Program-made: the position numbers and the translations under genes
DNA from: Deltaproteobacteria bacterium
GTDB lineage: Bacteria; Desulfobacterota; Binatia; HRBIN30; JACQVA1
Direction: 5' to 3'
Length of the DNA: 64,000 nucleotides
Assembly (NCBI GenBank): GCA_016178705.1
Contig: JACOST010000001.1
Location: 80,001-144,000 of the forward strand
Notes under the pieces: generated by a model
Databases searched by the model: none
Told to the model about the DNA's origin: nothing
The model's input: only the letters and a program-made list of their open reading frames with translations
Part shown: positions 9,800 to 18,921 of the stretch, in pieces
Position numbering within the stretch: position 1 is the stretch's first letter
Layout of the letters: every line of letters begins with the position of its first letter

Positions 9800-11362
9800 G
9801 TGCCACGCCAGATCATCATCAACTCGACCCCGCAGGAAGCTCGGGTCGCGCTGCTGGAAGACAACCGTCTGGTTGAAGTCTTCATCGAGCGCGCGCGCGG
9901 GCGCGGCATTGCCGGCAACATCTATAAGGGGCGCGTCACTCGCGTGCTGCCTGGCATGCAGGCAGCGTTCGTTGATATCGGCCTGGAGAAGGCGGCCTTC
10001 CTGCGCGCTGCCGACTTCTATCCGAGCACGGGCGATGAAGTGCTGACCGATTACGACGACGAGAACGGCGGCCATCCGGCGGCGATACCCACGGCGACGA
10101 CGGCCGACGCCGGCACAGGCGACAGTCAGCAACCCTCACTAGTGGGACCCGCACCGATCGAGACCCTACTCAAGAAGGGACAGGAAATTATCGTCCAAGT
10201 CGCCAACGGCCCGATCGGGAGCAAAGGTGCCCGTGTCACGTCGCACATCGCGATCCCGGGCCGCCACTTGGTGTACATGCCTTTGACCAACCACGTCGGC
10301 GTATCGCGTCGGATCGAAGATCCGGACGAGCGCGCACGCTTGAAGGCCGCCGTGGATGAACTGCGGCCGCCGACCGCCGGCTTCATCATCCGCACCGCGT
10401 GCGAGGGACTCAGCAAACGCGAGATGCAGGGCGACGTGCGGTTCCTCCTGCGCCTGTGGAGCCGCATCCAGAAGAAGAGCGAAGGCGCCGCGCCGCTGCT
10501 GTTGCACTACGACATGGATCTGATTCTGCGTTCGATCCGCGACCTCTTCACCGCCGACGTGCAGCGCGTCGTCATCGATAGCAGCCGCGACCATTCGCGC
10601 ATCATCGAATTTCTCGAAGCCGTGATGCCGCGGTTCACAGATCGCGTCGAGCAGTACACCGATCGCCAGGCGATCTTCGATCGCTTCACTGTCGAGGCGC
10701 AGCTCAACAAGGCGCTCGAACGCCGCGTCTGGCTTAAGTCGGGTGGCTACATCGTCATCGATCACACCGAAGCTCTGACCGCCATCGACGTCAATACCGG
10801 CCGTTACGTCGGCAAAACCACGCAAGAGGAAACCGTGCTGCGGACCAACCTGGAGGCCACCAAGATCATCGTCGAGCAACTGCGCCTCCGCAACATCGGT
10901 GGCTTGATCATCATCGACTTCATCGACATGGAAAAAGCGGTCAACCGCAAGAAGGTCTACGATGCCCTGAGCGATGCGGTCCGCAAAGACAAAGCCCGCA
11001 CCAACATTCTGCACATCTCCGATCTCGGGATCGTCGAGATGACGCGCAAGCGACGCGGAGAGAATCTCCTCCAACTCCTCGGCGAACCGTGCCCGGGTTG
11101 CGACGGCCGCGGCATGGTCCGCAGCGCCGAGACCCTCGCCTACGAGGTGCTCCGCCGGATTCGCCGCGAGGCCGCCGCTAACCCGCGGGTGGAACGTTTG
11201 GAGATCCGCGTGCCGCAGCGCGTCGCGGATTTTCTGGCGACCACGGAAGCCGCCGCGGTACACGCTATCGAGAACGAATTCTCGACCAAGATCGTCATCA
11301 CGGGCGCCCTCGATCTCGGCGACCGACCCTACGAAGTGACGGCTGTCGAAGCCGCCGCCTGA
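9800..11362 (+). CDS. rng: Ribonuclease G (RNase E/G family)
   Basis: A 520-residue endoribonuclease for rRNA 5' processing and mRNA turnover, of RNase G length without the long RNase E tail. Translation starts at GTG (MPRQIIINST). An S1 domain covers about 35-125 (NIYKGRVTRVLPGMQAAFVD). Catalytic metal-binding Asp residues lie in IDVNTG (Asp 330) and IDFIDM (Asp 376). The zinc-link CPGC is at 431-434, so tetramer assembly is likely intact. A charged insertion (about 85-115) in the S1 region is longer than usual. It stands alone upstream of korAB. Confidence 0.95.
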   Translation: MPRQIIINSTPQEARVALLEDNRLVEVFIERARGRGIAGNIYKGRVTRVLPGMQAAFVDIGLEKAAFLRAADFYPSTGDEVLTDYDDENGGHPAAIPTATTADAGTGDSQQPSLVGPAPIETLLKKGQEIIVQVANGPIGSKGARVTSHIAIPGRHLVYMPLTNHVGVSRRIEDPDERARLKAAVDELRPPTAGFIIRTACEGLSKREMQGDVRFLLRLWSRIQKKSEGAAPLLLHYDMDLILRSIRDLFTADVQRVVIDSSRDHSRIIEFLEAVMPRFTDRVEQYTDRQAIFDRFTVEAQLNKALERRVWLKSGGYIVIDHTEALTAIDVNTGRYVGKTTQEETVLRTNLEATKIIVEQLRLRNIGGLIIIDFIDMEKAVNRKKVYDALSDAVRKDKARTNILHISDLGIVEMTRKRRGENLLQLLGEPCPGCDGRGMVRSAETLAYEVLRRIRREAAANPRVERLEIRVPQRVADFLATTEAAAVHAIENEFSTKIVITGALDLGDRPYEVTAVEAAA

Positions 11363-11449
11363 GCCGATCGATGTTGAGTCGCCGAAACTCGCCCGCTATA
11401 TTCAACGCGGTGTCGGCGTAGCCCGTTCGCCTGATTGCAAGGAGGAGTA

Positions 11450-13321
11450 ATGTCGCCCGCTGCCCCCGAATCTGCTGCCGCCGTTGCGGCACCGAAGTCT
11501 GTCGAAGAGCGCGAGACTGTTGTCATCCGCTTTGCCGGCGACTCCGGCGACGGCATGCAAGTCACGGGCGCGCAGTTCACGACAGAAACCGCGCTCGCCG
11601 GTAACGACCTGAGCACGCTGCCCGACTTTCCGGCCGAGATCCGCGCACCCGCGGGCACGCTCGCCGGAGTCAGCGGCTTTCAACTCCACTTCTCCAGTCG
11701 CGAAGTGTTCACCCCCGGCGACAGTCCCGACGTTTTGGTAGCAATGAATCCGGCCGCGCTCAAAGTGAACATCGAGGACCTCAAACCCAACGGCATCCTC
11801 ATCGTCGACAAGGAAACCTTCAACGAGCAAAACCTCAAGAAGGCCGAGTATCCGCGGAATCCGCTCAGCGACGGCTCGTTGGCGAAATTTCAAGTCTACC
11901 CGATCGACATCACCAAACTCACCACCAACGCACTGCAGGACTTGAGTCTGCCGCAGCGCACCACCGTGCGGTGTAAGAATTTCTTCGCCCTCGGGCTGAC
12001 CTCGTGGTTGTTCCACCGCCCGATCGACGCCTCGATCAGTTTCATCGAGCAGCGTTTCAAGAAAACGCCGGTGCTCGTCGAAGCCAACGTGCGTGCGCTC
12101 AAGGCCGGATACAATTTCGGCGACACCACCGAACTGTTCCACACCTCCTATACGGTCGCGCCGGCGCCGATCGCCCCCGGCAAGTATCGCAACATCACGG
12201 GCAACTCCGCCGCCGCGCTCGGATTTGTCGCTGCGGCGCGCCGTGCCGGCTTGCCGATCTTCCTCGGCAGCTACCCCATCACCCCGGCCAGCGACATCCT
12301 GCACGAGATGGCGACGTACAAGAATTTCGACGTCTACACCTTCCAAGCCGAGGACGAAATCGCCGGCGTCGGCGCCGCGTTGGGCGCAGCCTTCGGTGGC
12401 GCGATCGGCATCACCACCACCAGCGGTCCGGGAATGTGCCTCAAAGCCGAAACGGTCAACCTGGCAGTGTCGGTCGAGTTGCCGCTGGTGATCGCCGACA
12501 TCCAGCGCGGCGGGCCTAGCACCGGGTTGCCGACCAAGACCGAGCAGGCGGATCTGCTGATGTCGTTGTACGGTCGCAATAGCGAGTCACCCGTGCCAGT
12601 CCTGGCCGCCTGCACACCCGCCGACTGCTTCGCGACGGTGTTCGAGTGTGTGCGGATCGCACTGAAGTACATGACCCCGGTGGTCTTCCTCTCTGACGGC
12701 TACCTCGCCAACGGCGCCGAGCCGTGGCTCCTGCCCAAGGCCAGTGACTTACCGGAGGTCCCGGTCAGCTTTCGCACCGATCCCAACGGCTACTACCCGT
12801 ACCTGCGCGACGAGCAGACGCTGTCGCGACCCTGGGTGATCCCGGGTACGCCCGGCCTCGAACATCGCATCGGCGGCATCGAAAAAGAGTACCTCACCGG
12901 CAACGTCAGCTACGCGCCCATGAATCACGAACAGATGGTGCGCGTGCGGGCGCGCAAGATCGCCGGCATCGCGCGCGAGATTCCGCCTACAGAAGTCCAC
13001 GGACCAGCGACCGGCACAGTTCTCGTTGTCGGCTGGGGCAGCACCTTCGGAGCGATCGCCGCGGCCACCAAGGAGTTGCAGGTAGCCGGGCACGCGGTCT
13101 CGCACGTCCACCTGCGCCACCTCAACCCGCTACCGCCGGACTTGGGCGACATTCTCCGCCGCTTCGAACGCGTGCTGATCCCGGAAATCAACCTTGGCCA
13201 ACTGTTGAAGGTCATCCGCGCCGAGTACCTCGTCGATGCGATCGGCCTGAACAAGATTCAAGGTCAACCATTCAAAGTGCACGAGATCGTCGGCCGCATT
13301 CAGCGGCTGCTGGAGGCCTAA
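11450..13321 (+). CDS. korA: 2-oxoacid:ferredoxin oxidoreductase, fused gamma-alpha subunit
   Basis: A 623-residue fused subunit of a KorAB-type enzyme that decarboxylates a 2-oxoacid, most likely 2-oxoglutarate, with ferredoxin reduction. The N-terminal gamma domain (about 15-190) begins VIRFAGDSGDGMQVTGAQF. The alpha part carries GSYPITPASDILHEMA, AEDEIAGVGAALGA and GPSTGLPTKTEQADL. The start is the ATG at 11450, directly behind a GGAGGAG ribosome binding site; an upstream in-frame TTG is not credible. korB follows after one base. Substrate choice cannot be fixed from sequence alone. Confidence 0.93.
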   Translation: MSPAAPESAAAVAAPKSVEERETVVIRFAGDSGDGMQVTGAQFTTETALAGNDLSTLPDFPAEIRAPAGTLAGVSGFQLHFSSREVFTPGDSPDVLVAMNPAALKVNIEDLKPNGILIVDKETFNEQNLKKAEYPRNPLSDGSLAKFQVYPIDITKLTTNALQDLSLPQRTTVRCKNFFALGLTSWLFHRPIDASISFIEQRFKKTPVLVEANVRALKAGYNFGDTTELFHTSYTVAPAPIAPGKYRNITGNSAAALGFVAAARRAGLPIFLGSYPITPASDILHEMATYKNFDVYTFQAEDEIAGVGAALGAAFGGAIGITTTSGPGMCLKAETVNLAVSVELPLVIADIQRGGPSTGLPTKTEQADLLMSLYGRNSESPVPVLAACTPADCFATVFECVRIALKYMTPVVFLSDGYLANGAEPWLLPKASDLPEVPVSFRTDPNGYYPYLRDEQTLSRPWVIPGTPGLEHRIGGIEKEYLTGNVSYAPMNHEQMVRVRARKIAGIAREIPPTEVHGPATGTVLVVGWGSTFGAIAAATKELQVAGHAVSHVHLRHLNPLPPDLGDILRRFERVLIPEINLGQLLKVIRAEYLVDAIGLNKIQGQPFKVHEIVGRIQRLLEA

Positions 13322-13322
13322 G

Positions 13323-14336
13323 ATGCCAACCGCCCCCGCGACCAAACTCACCCGGAAGGACTTCGTCAGCGATCAGGATGTTCGCTGGTGTCCCGGCTGC
13401 GGCGACTACGCCATCCTCGCCCAAGTCCAGAAGGTCTTGCCCGAACTGGGTGTGCCGCGTGAGAACTTCGTGTTCCTCTCCGGCATCGGCTGTTCCAGCC
13501 GCTTTCCCTACTACGTCAACACGTACGGCTTTCACACCATCCACGGGCGCGCCCCGGCGATCGCCACGGGACTCAAAGCGAGCCGGCCGGAATTGTCGGT
13601 GTGGGTGGTCACCGGCGACGGTGACGCGCTCAGCATCGGCGGCAACCACCTCATCCATGCGCTGCGTCGCAACCTCGACCTCAACATCCTGCTATTCAAC
13701 AATCGCATCTACGGTTTGACCAAGGGCCAGTACTCGCCAACCTCGGAGGAAGGCAAGATCACCAAGTCCACGCCGATGGGTTCGCTCGATCATCCATTCC
13801 ATCCGATTTCCGTCGCCCTCGGAGCCGAAGGTACCTTCGTCGCGCGTACCATCGATGTCGAGGCCAAGCACTTGCAAGAGATCGTGCGGCGCGCCTTCGA
13901 GCACAAGGGCACTGCGTTCGTCGAGATTCTTCAGAACTGCAACATCTTCAACGACGGCGCCTTCGCGGATCTGACCGAGAAGGAAACCAAAGCCGAGACC
14001 CAACTGCTGCTTGAACACGGCCAGCCACTCCGTTTCGGCAAGGACCGCGACAAAGGTATCCGCATGCGGGGCCATTCGCTTGAAGTCGCGCACCTCGGAA
14101 AGGACTCGACCGAAGCGGACCTCATCGTACACGACGAGTCGGATCCCGTACTCGCGTTCCTGCTCAGCACCATGCAGCCGCCGAAGTTTCCGACCCCAAT
14201 CGGCGTCTTCCGCGCCGTCAGCCGCCCGACCTACGAGGAAGCGCTCGTCCATCAGGTCGAGCAGGCCAAAGCCAAGCTCGGCCCCGGCGATCTCGACGAA
14301 CTCTTCGGCCGCGGCGATACCTGGGTGGTCAGCTGA
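13323..14336 (+). CDS. korB: 2-oxoacid:ferredoxin oxidoreductase beta subunit
   Basis: A 337-residue thiamine-diphosphate-binding subunit that pairs with the korA product just upstream. The text RWCPGCGDYAIL is the N-terminal CxxC region of this family, GIGCSSRFPYY follows, and the TPP/Mg motif is GDGDALSIGGNHLIHALRRN. The Fe-S pattern matches KorB rather than the pyruvate-specific PorB. The tail after about residue 270 (NPVAFLLST-like region to the end) is typical. The one-base gap to korA shows a two-gene operon. Confidence 0.93.
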   Translation: MPTAPATKLTRKDFVSDQDVRWCPGCGDYAILAQVQKVLPELGVPRENFVFLSGIGCSSRFPYYVNTYGFHTIHGRAPAIATGLKASRPELSVWVVTGDGDALSIGGNHLIHALRRNLDLNILLFNNRIYGLTKGQYSPTSEEGKITKSTPMGSLDHPFHPISVALGAEGTFVARTIDVEAKHLQEIVRRAFEHKGTAFVEILQNCNIFNDGAFADLTEKETKAETQLLLEHGQPLRFGKDRDKGIRMRGHSLEVAHLGKDSTEADLIVHDESDPVLAFLLSTMQPPKFPTPIGVFRAVSRPTYEEALVHQVEQAKAKLGPGDLDELFGRGDTWVVS

Positions 14337-14466
14337 ACTAGTCCGCGCTCCACACCTGGTACCTTCCGATACCACCTGCCAACTTCCGGTGGCACCTGCC
14401 ACCGTCAGGTAGCAGAGGCGCAGCATTACTCTCCTACCAACCGTCGTCGCGGGTGCCGAGCGATCG
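14337..14466. other. Intergenic region with CACCTGCCA repeats
   Basis: Between korB and the sigma-54 promoter, the sequence ACCACCTGCCA recurs with an imperfect palindrome (GGTGGCA-CC-TGCCACC, about 14387-14402). Position and symmetry suit an upstream activator site for the sigma-54 promoter, but no activator can be named. Confidence 0.4.
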
Positions 14467-14483
14467 TTGGCACGGCCCTTGTT
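14467..14483 (+). promoter_or_regulatory. Sigma-54 (-24/-12) promoter
   Basis: The 17 bases TTGGCACGGCCCTTGTT fit the sigma-54 consensus YTGGCACGrNNNTTGCW at all but one defined position (TTGT instead of TTGC). The GG and TG dinucleotides are correctly spaced. It lies 149 bp upstream of the CsgG-like lipoprotein start in the same direction. Upstream, 14375-14412 holds repeated and inverted CACCTGCCA/GGTGGCA sequences that could bind an enhancer-binding protein. Confidence 0.65.
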
Positions 14484-14631
14484 CTACTCTTGATCAGAAG
14501 CGGTTTGGATGTTCGGCGCCTATGCGACTGCATAACTGCAAACGTAGCCCCGATGGGGCGGGCGCGATCGTGTGGAGGCGGGCTGCTTGTTGCAGCGAAG
14601 TTCGCTGACCTTGTCTCGAAAGGAGGACGAC

Positions 14632-15378
14632 ATGAAGATCGAAAGGGACCGGTTCGGAAGAGGTTCGGTCGGGTTCGTGTTGGTCATGCTCGTGAGCATG
14701 CTGTGGGCGTGTGCTCCGCAGAAGTCGCAGTCGCCGGTGGCAGAACCGTCCGCTACCAGCGAAGCCCTGCGATCGCTGCCGCGTTTCGCCGGCGCAAAGA
14801 AGCGCGTGCTCATCGGTGAGTTCGAAAGTGTGGCGCCGCAGATGGTATCGACACAAGCCGCAACCGACATGCTGACCACGGCCTTGGTCGAGTCAGGCGC
14901 CTTCGCGGTCGTGGAACCTGACGACCGGCCGGCCGCGCCCGGCAAGCACGCCGGCCGCGCGCAGGCAGTGCCGTACGACTACATCCTGAAAGGGAAAGTC
15001 TCGGAGGCGAATGCGGGAGAGACTGCCGACAAGATACGCATCGTTGCCGAAGGCATGGAGACTACGTCGAATCAAAGCGCCGACGGCATCGGCATCGATG
15101 TTCGGATCATCGATGTGAAGACACGCGAAGTGCGCGATTCGGTGAACGTCAGCAAAGCGATTCAGACGAAAGGCACTGAGGCGACGGGGATCGGCAAACT
15201 CCTGGGAAAATGGTTCAAGTGGTTTCGCGACGCGGACGCCGACCTCGACGTGTCACACTCGACGAAGGAGGGCAGCGACGCAGCCCTACGAGCGTGCATC
15301 GAGCAGGCCGTCGTGGAGTTGGCTCAGCATTTGGTTCTGAATCCACAAGCGGCAAACAAACCGCTGAAGGCGCGGTGA
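14632..15378 (+). CDS. CsgG/HfaB-like outer-membrane lipoprotein
   Basis: A 248-residue protein with a lipoprotein signal peptide ending in the lipobox LWAC (Cys about residue 23). The mature part resembles the CsgG/TolB-N type alpha/beta fold used by curli and holdfast secretion: LIGEFESVAPQMVST, then AATDMLTTALVESGAFAVVE, YDYILKGKVSEA, IDVRIIDVKTREV, and a final helix ACIEQAVVELAQHL. The start ATG follows AAAGGAGGACGAC, an excellent ribosome binding site. A sigma-54 promoter precedes it. No curlin-like substrate gene is nearby, so the role may be envelope anchoring or export of another product. Confidence 0.75.
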   Translation: MKIERDRFGRGSVGFVLVMLVSMLWACAPQKSQSPVAEPSATSEALRSLPRFAGAKKRVLIGEFESVAPQMVSTQAATDMLTTALVESGAFAVVEPDDRPAAPGKHAGRAQAVPYDYILKGKVSEANAGETADKIRIVAEGMETTSNQSADGIGIDVRIIDVKTREVRDSVNVSKAIQTKGTEATGIGKLLGKWFKWFRDADADLDVSHSTKEGSDAALRACIEQAVVELAQHLVLNPQAANKPLKAR

Positions 15379-15401
15379 GTCGCGTCGGCGCCTTGAGACG
15401 A

Positions 15402-15442
15402 CGCCAGCTCTGAGATCGCAGGCGACGATCTCAGAGCTGGCG
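15402..15442. terminator. Perfect 17-bp inverted repeat between convergent genes
   Basis: Arms at 15402-15418 and 15426-15442 are exact reverse complements around a 7-base loop (CAGGCGA). It lies between the converging lipoprotein and DoxX genes, where a bidirectional terminator is expected. Neither side has a clear T-run, so it might instead stabilise 3' ends. Confidence 0.6.
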
Positions 15443-15478
15443 CGCAACGTTGCAAGTCGTACAAGCGACGCCTCGCGT

Positions 15479-15886
15479 TCAGAACAACGCGAGGCCGATC
15501 AACGCTACCGCGAAGTACGCGGCAACCACTGCCGCACCGGCGTAGTCCTTCGCCAATCGCTGTCCCAGCAGCAAGCTCAGCAGCGCGATGCCCGCGGCGA
15601 TTACGCCACAGGAAGATACGCTCAGCCCCTCGTGCGTGAAGTCGAAGATGAGGATGCCCAACGCGCACAGACCACCGGCGGTCGCTTCCAGCAGCGTCAG
15701 CGTCCAGAACATCAACGGCACCAAGCCCGCCACCGCGCTGTTCTTGAAGTGATCGCTGAAGAATCCGAGGTTGCCTTCGCGATCGACCAGCTTGTCGATC
15801 GCGGACTGCAGGAAGACAACGGCGAAGAACGCGGTGACGAGACCGCGACCCACCGCCCGCGGTTGTGACAGCCAGCTCAGATCCAT
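15479..15886 (-). CDS. DoxX-family small membrane protein
   Basis: A 135-residue inner-membrane protein with four predicted membrane helices (about 12-28, 50-70, 78-103, 110-134). The first loop has the DoxX-type text FLQSAIDKLVDREGN, and LEATAGGLCALGIL follows. Family members are often linked to quinone or redox partners, but the biochemical role is uncertain. It stands between two unrelated genes and converges on the CsgG-like gene. Confidence 0.72.
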   Translation of the reverse strand: MDLSWLSQPRAVGRGLVTAFFAVVFLQSAIDKLVDREGNLGFFSDHFKNSAVAGLVPLMFWTLTLLEATAGGLCALGILIFDFTHEGLSVSSCGVIAAGIALLSLLLGQRLAKDYAGAAVVAAYFAVALIGLALF

Positions 15887-15998
15887 GACGTACCCATCGC
15901 TGCCGGTCTATCGCTCGTGGCGAGTCGCTGAAAGGTCATCGTCGCGTAAAACTCCGGCCATGCACCCATCTGCTATCCGCCATCCGCGTCATTTCGGT

Positions 15999-17792
15999 TC
16001 ACACCAATCCAAGTTGCGCCAGTTTCTCCTTCGTCGGCCGACCTTCGGTGTCCCACCCGCGCTGCGCGTAGTACTCCGTCAGCATCTGCTCCAGCGGCAC
16101 GACGTGCCCGGCCGATGGTCCTTCGGTCAACGGATCGTTCAGCATCCGCGGCGGCAGGCTGTCGTCCTTCCTGGTCATCCCCGCTTGATTGTTGAACAGC
16201 CGCTCCAAGTTCCAGATGCGATCGCCGATCAACTGCGCCTCGTCGGGGCTGATGTCGAAGCCGGTTGCCTCGCTCACCATGCTGGGCAACCCTTCCGGCG
16301 TCATCGCCATCGTTGAGAACAGGCACACACCGCTGGCATCAACGAACGACGTCCCGTTCTGCAGGATCGTCAGCCACATCGCCTTCTCGTTGGGAGTGAA
16401 CGGATTGAGCTTCACGGGATTGCCAAAGTGTTCGAGCGACACCGCATAGCCACGCAAGTGACACGCGCCACGATTCGACGTCGCATAGCCCAGCCCCATG
16501 CCGACCGAACCGCGCGGATCGTACGCCGCGAACGCCTGCTTCTTAGAGCCGATGAACAGTTCCGGATGACCATAGCGCTCGGCGACCCGGTAGCCGCCTT
16601 CCGCCAGCGCGTCACCGAATCCTTTTCGATACGCCATCGCGTCCATCAAGTTGATCAACGCCTCGGCGTCGCCGAACTTCAACGCGAAGCCAACGTCCTT
16701 CGCCGGCAGGTAGCCCTTCTCCGCCAACTCCATCGCGGTAGCGATCGCGCAACCGGCCTCGATTGTATCCATGCCCAGCTCGTTGCACAGATAGTTCGCC
16801 TTGATGATGGCGGCGAGGTTGTCCACGCCACAGGTGGTGCCGAGGCCGAAGATCGTCTCGTACTCGGGCCCTTCGCCGTGGCCATCGAGCGAGCCGTGGC
16901 CGGTGATCTTGGTAACCCGGCCGCAACTGATGGTGCAGCTATGACAACCGCGAGTGCGGGTCATGAAGTCCTTCTTGACACGCTCACCGTTGACCTTGTC
17001 CGCACCGTGAAAGATGCCGGTCTGAAAGTTGTTGGTCGGCAACATGCCAACCATGTTCATGTAGCCGACGGTCCCCGCCGTGCCGAGCATGCTCAATCCG
17101 GAGCTCACCGGAGAGTTCGCGACGTCCGCGATCACCTTGCGCGTCACCACCGCGAACTCGCGCGGCTTGACGATGCGCAAACCTTTGGTTCCGTACGCGA
17201 CCACCGCCTTGAGATTCTTCGAGCCCATCACCGCGCCGACACCAGACCGCCCCGCCGCGCGGCCCTTGTCGTTCATCACGCAAGCGACACGCGACAAATT
17301 CTCGCCCGCCGGCCCGATCAAAGCGACGCGCGCATCCGGATGGGTGTCTTGGCGCAAGATGTCTTCCGTGTCTGCAACCAACTTGCCCCACACGTGCTTG
17401 GCGCTGCGAATCTCGACCGCATCGTCATGAATCCAGAGATACACCGGTTCCTTCGCCGCGCCTTCTATCATCAGAAAGTCGTAGCCCGAGTAGCGCAGCG
17501 CCGGCCCCCAATAGCCGCCGGAGTTGGAGCAAGCCACGCCGTCCGTCAGCGGCGACTTGGTGATCACCATGTACCGTCCACCGGTGGGAGCGAACGTGCC
17601 GGTCAGTGGACCGCAGGCGAAGATCAGTGGATTGTTCGGACTCAACGCGTCGGTGCGCGGGTCCATGTTGTCCATCAGCAGTTTGGTGCCGAGGCCGCGA
17701 CCACCGATGAATTGCCGCCACAGCCCTTCGGCGATCGGCTCCTTGCTGATCTTGCCGGTGCTGAGGTCGACCCGAAGCAGCGTGCCCGTCAT
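15999..17792 (-). CDS. aor: Aldehyde:ferredoxin oxidoreductase (tungsten/molybdopterin type)
   Basis: A 597-residue AOR-family enzyme that interconverts aldehydes and acids with ferredoxin. The N-terminal pterin-binding domain includes FIGGRGLGTKLL and TGGRYMVITKSPLTDG. The [4Fe-4S] ligands are all present: GCHSCTISC gives Cys 283, 286 and 290, and the distant Cys is in SGVCLFS (Cys 490), the same spacing as in the Pyrococcus enzyme. I start at the ATG at 17792 behind GGGAGGAATCTC; the longer frame has no family character. It is divergent from the MetE-core gene. Confidence 0.93.
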   Translation of the reverse strand: MTGTLLRVDLSTGKISKEPIAEGLWRQFIGGRGLGTKLLMDNMDPRTDALSPNNPLIFACGPLTGTFAPTGGRYMVITKSPLTDGVACSNSGGYWGPALRYSGYDFLMIEGAAKEPVYLWIHDDAVEIRSAKHVWGKLVADTEDILRQDTHPDARVALIGPAGENLSRVACVMNDKGRAAGRSGVGAVMGSKNLKAVVAYGTKGLRIVKPREFAVVTRKVIADVANSPVSSGLSMLGTAGTVGYMNMVGMLPTNNFQTGIFHGADKVNGERVKKDFMTRTRGCHSCTISCGRVTKITGHGSLDGHGEGPEYETIFGLGTTCGVDNLAAIIKANYLCNELGMDTIEAGCAIATAMELAEKGYLPAKDVGFALKFGDAEALINLMDAMAYRKGFGDALAEGGYRVAERYGHPELFIGSKKQAFAAYDPRGSVGMGLGYATSNRGACHLRGYAVSLEHFGNPVKLNPFTPNEKAMWLTILQNGTSFVDASGVCLFSTMAMTPEGLPSMVSEATGFDISPDEAQLIGDRIWNLERLFNNQAGMTRKDDSLPPRMLNDPLTEGPSAGHVVPLEQMLTEYYAQRGWDTEGRPTKEKLAQLGLV

Positions 17793-17957
17793 GAGATTCC
17801 TCCCGCCGAACCGCTGGCCGTCGCCAGCCGCTCCCACATCAACAATGTGACGCTCACTGCGGCTCGTGTACCACTCGTCTTGAACCCGAACAAGCGACCT
17901 CGCGCAGGCGCGCCGCGGTTGCTGCGCACAAACCGCCCCGATATGCTCCGCAGGATC

Positions 17958-18857
17958 ATGCAGATCTCGATCGCGAATCACAGCAGCTATCCCACCGACG
18001 GCGGGCCCAGCATCGCGGCAGTCGCCGCGGAACAAGCCGCAGCTGGACTCGACTTGGTCACCGACGGCCAAATCAACTGGCGAGATCCGATCTCGCACTT
18101 CATGGCGACGCTCGGCGGCGTGCGACTGGGCGGCCGACGGACCTTCTTCAATTCAACGCGAACCTTCCAACAACCGATCGTGAACGCACCCGTGACGCGC
18201 GGCAGGTCCGATCTGCTCGCCAATTTCCACCAGGCACGCGGCGCCGTGACGGTACCGGTCAAACCGATTGTCACCGGCCCCTACACCCTCGCGCGCCTGT
18301 CGCGGATCGAGCCGAGCGCTTACGCCCACTATCAAAACTTTGCGGTCGACCTCAGCGCCATCCTGGCGCACGAAGTCGCTGCGCTCGCCGCCGCTGGGGC
18401 GACAGTGATTCAGATTGAAGAGCCGGCGATTTGCTACGACGGCCTGCACGACATCCGCCTGCTGCGCAACCTGTTCGAGCCGCTATACGCCGCGCGCGGC
18501 AACGCCGAGATTGCCATCGCAACCTATGGCGGCGACGCCGATCCGATCTACCCGCAACTCAACTCGATTCCCGCCGACATCGTCGCCGTTGATCTCACCG
18601 GCAGCACCGCGCTGTGGGACACGATCGCCAGCACCGGCTCCGGCAAGACGCTCGCGCTCGGCGTGGTCGACGGCCGCGACTCCACGCTCGAAGATCCGGT
18701 CGCTCTCGCCAGTCGACTCGATCGCCTGCTGCGGCGCTACGCGCCCGATGCGATCTATCTGCAACCGTCGTGCGGCCTCCGCTCCCTGACTCCCACCCAA
18801 GCGCGCGCTAAGCTGATGCTGCTCGCCGCAGTCCGCCGCCATCTGCAAGCCGTTTGA
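17958..18857 (+). CDS. MetE-core paralogue with degenerate zinc site
   Basis: About 299 residues resembling the C-terminal catalytic barrel of cobalamin-independent methionine synthase: SYPTDGG, PIVTGPYTLARLSR, VIQIEEPAI, and a closing PSCGL. In MetE the zinc ligands are His, Cys, Glu and a second Cys. Here the HxC position reads ATYGG, the Glu position reads AVDLTG, and only the final Cys (PSCGL) remains. It may therefore use a different substrate or not bind zinc as MetE does. An in-frame ATG at 17943 is the alternative start. The AAC(3)-like gene follows after 64 bp. Confidence 0.72.
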   Translation: MQISIANHSSYPTDGGPSIAAVAAEQAAAGLDLVTDGQINWRDPISHFMATLGGVRLGGRRTFFNSTRTFQQPIVNAPVTRGRSDLLANFHQARGAVTVPVKPIVTGPYTLARLSRIEPSAYAHYQNFAVDLSAILAHEVAALAAAGATVIQIEEPAICYDGLHDIRLLRNLFEPLYAARGNAEIAIATYGGDADPIYPQLNSIPADIVAVDLTGSTALWDTIASTGSGKTLALGVVDGRDSTLEDPVALASRLDRLLRRYAPDAIYLQPSCGLRSLTPTQARAKLMLLAAVRRHLQAV

Positions 18858-18921
18858 AGCTGGGCTGGTGCGGTCGCGGAGAAACCGATACTAGTTGCGT
18901 TGGTCAGTGTGGTAGCAAGCA

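Noticed and set aside
10166-11263. A 365-codon frame antisense to rng
   Set aside because: GC-rich shadow: composition rich in Asp, Val and Gly with no family text, and the plus-strand gene is a clear RNase G.
11435-11449. TTG start five codons upstream for korA
   Set aside because: It would translate the GGAGGAG ribosome binding site that clearly serves the ATG at 11450.
16428-18857. An 809-codon open frame on the plus strand
   Set aside because: Its first 500 codons are an antisense shadow of the aldehyde oxidoreductase gene; only the last 300 codons are a real (MetE-core) protein.
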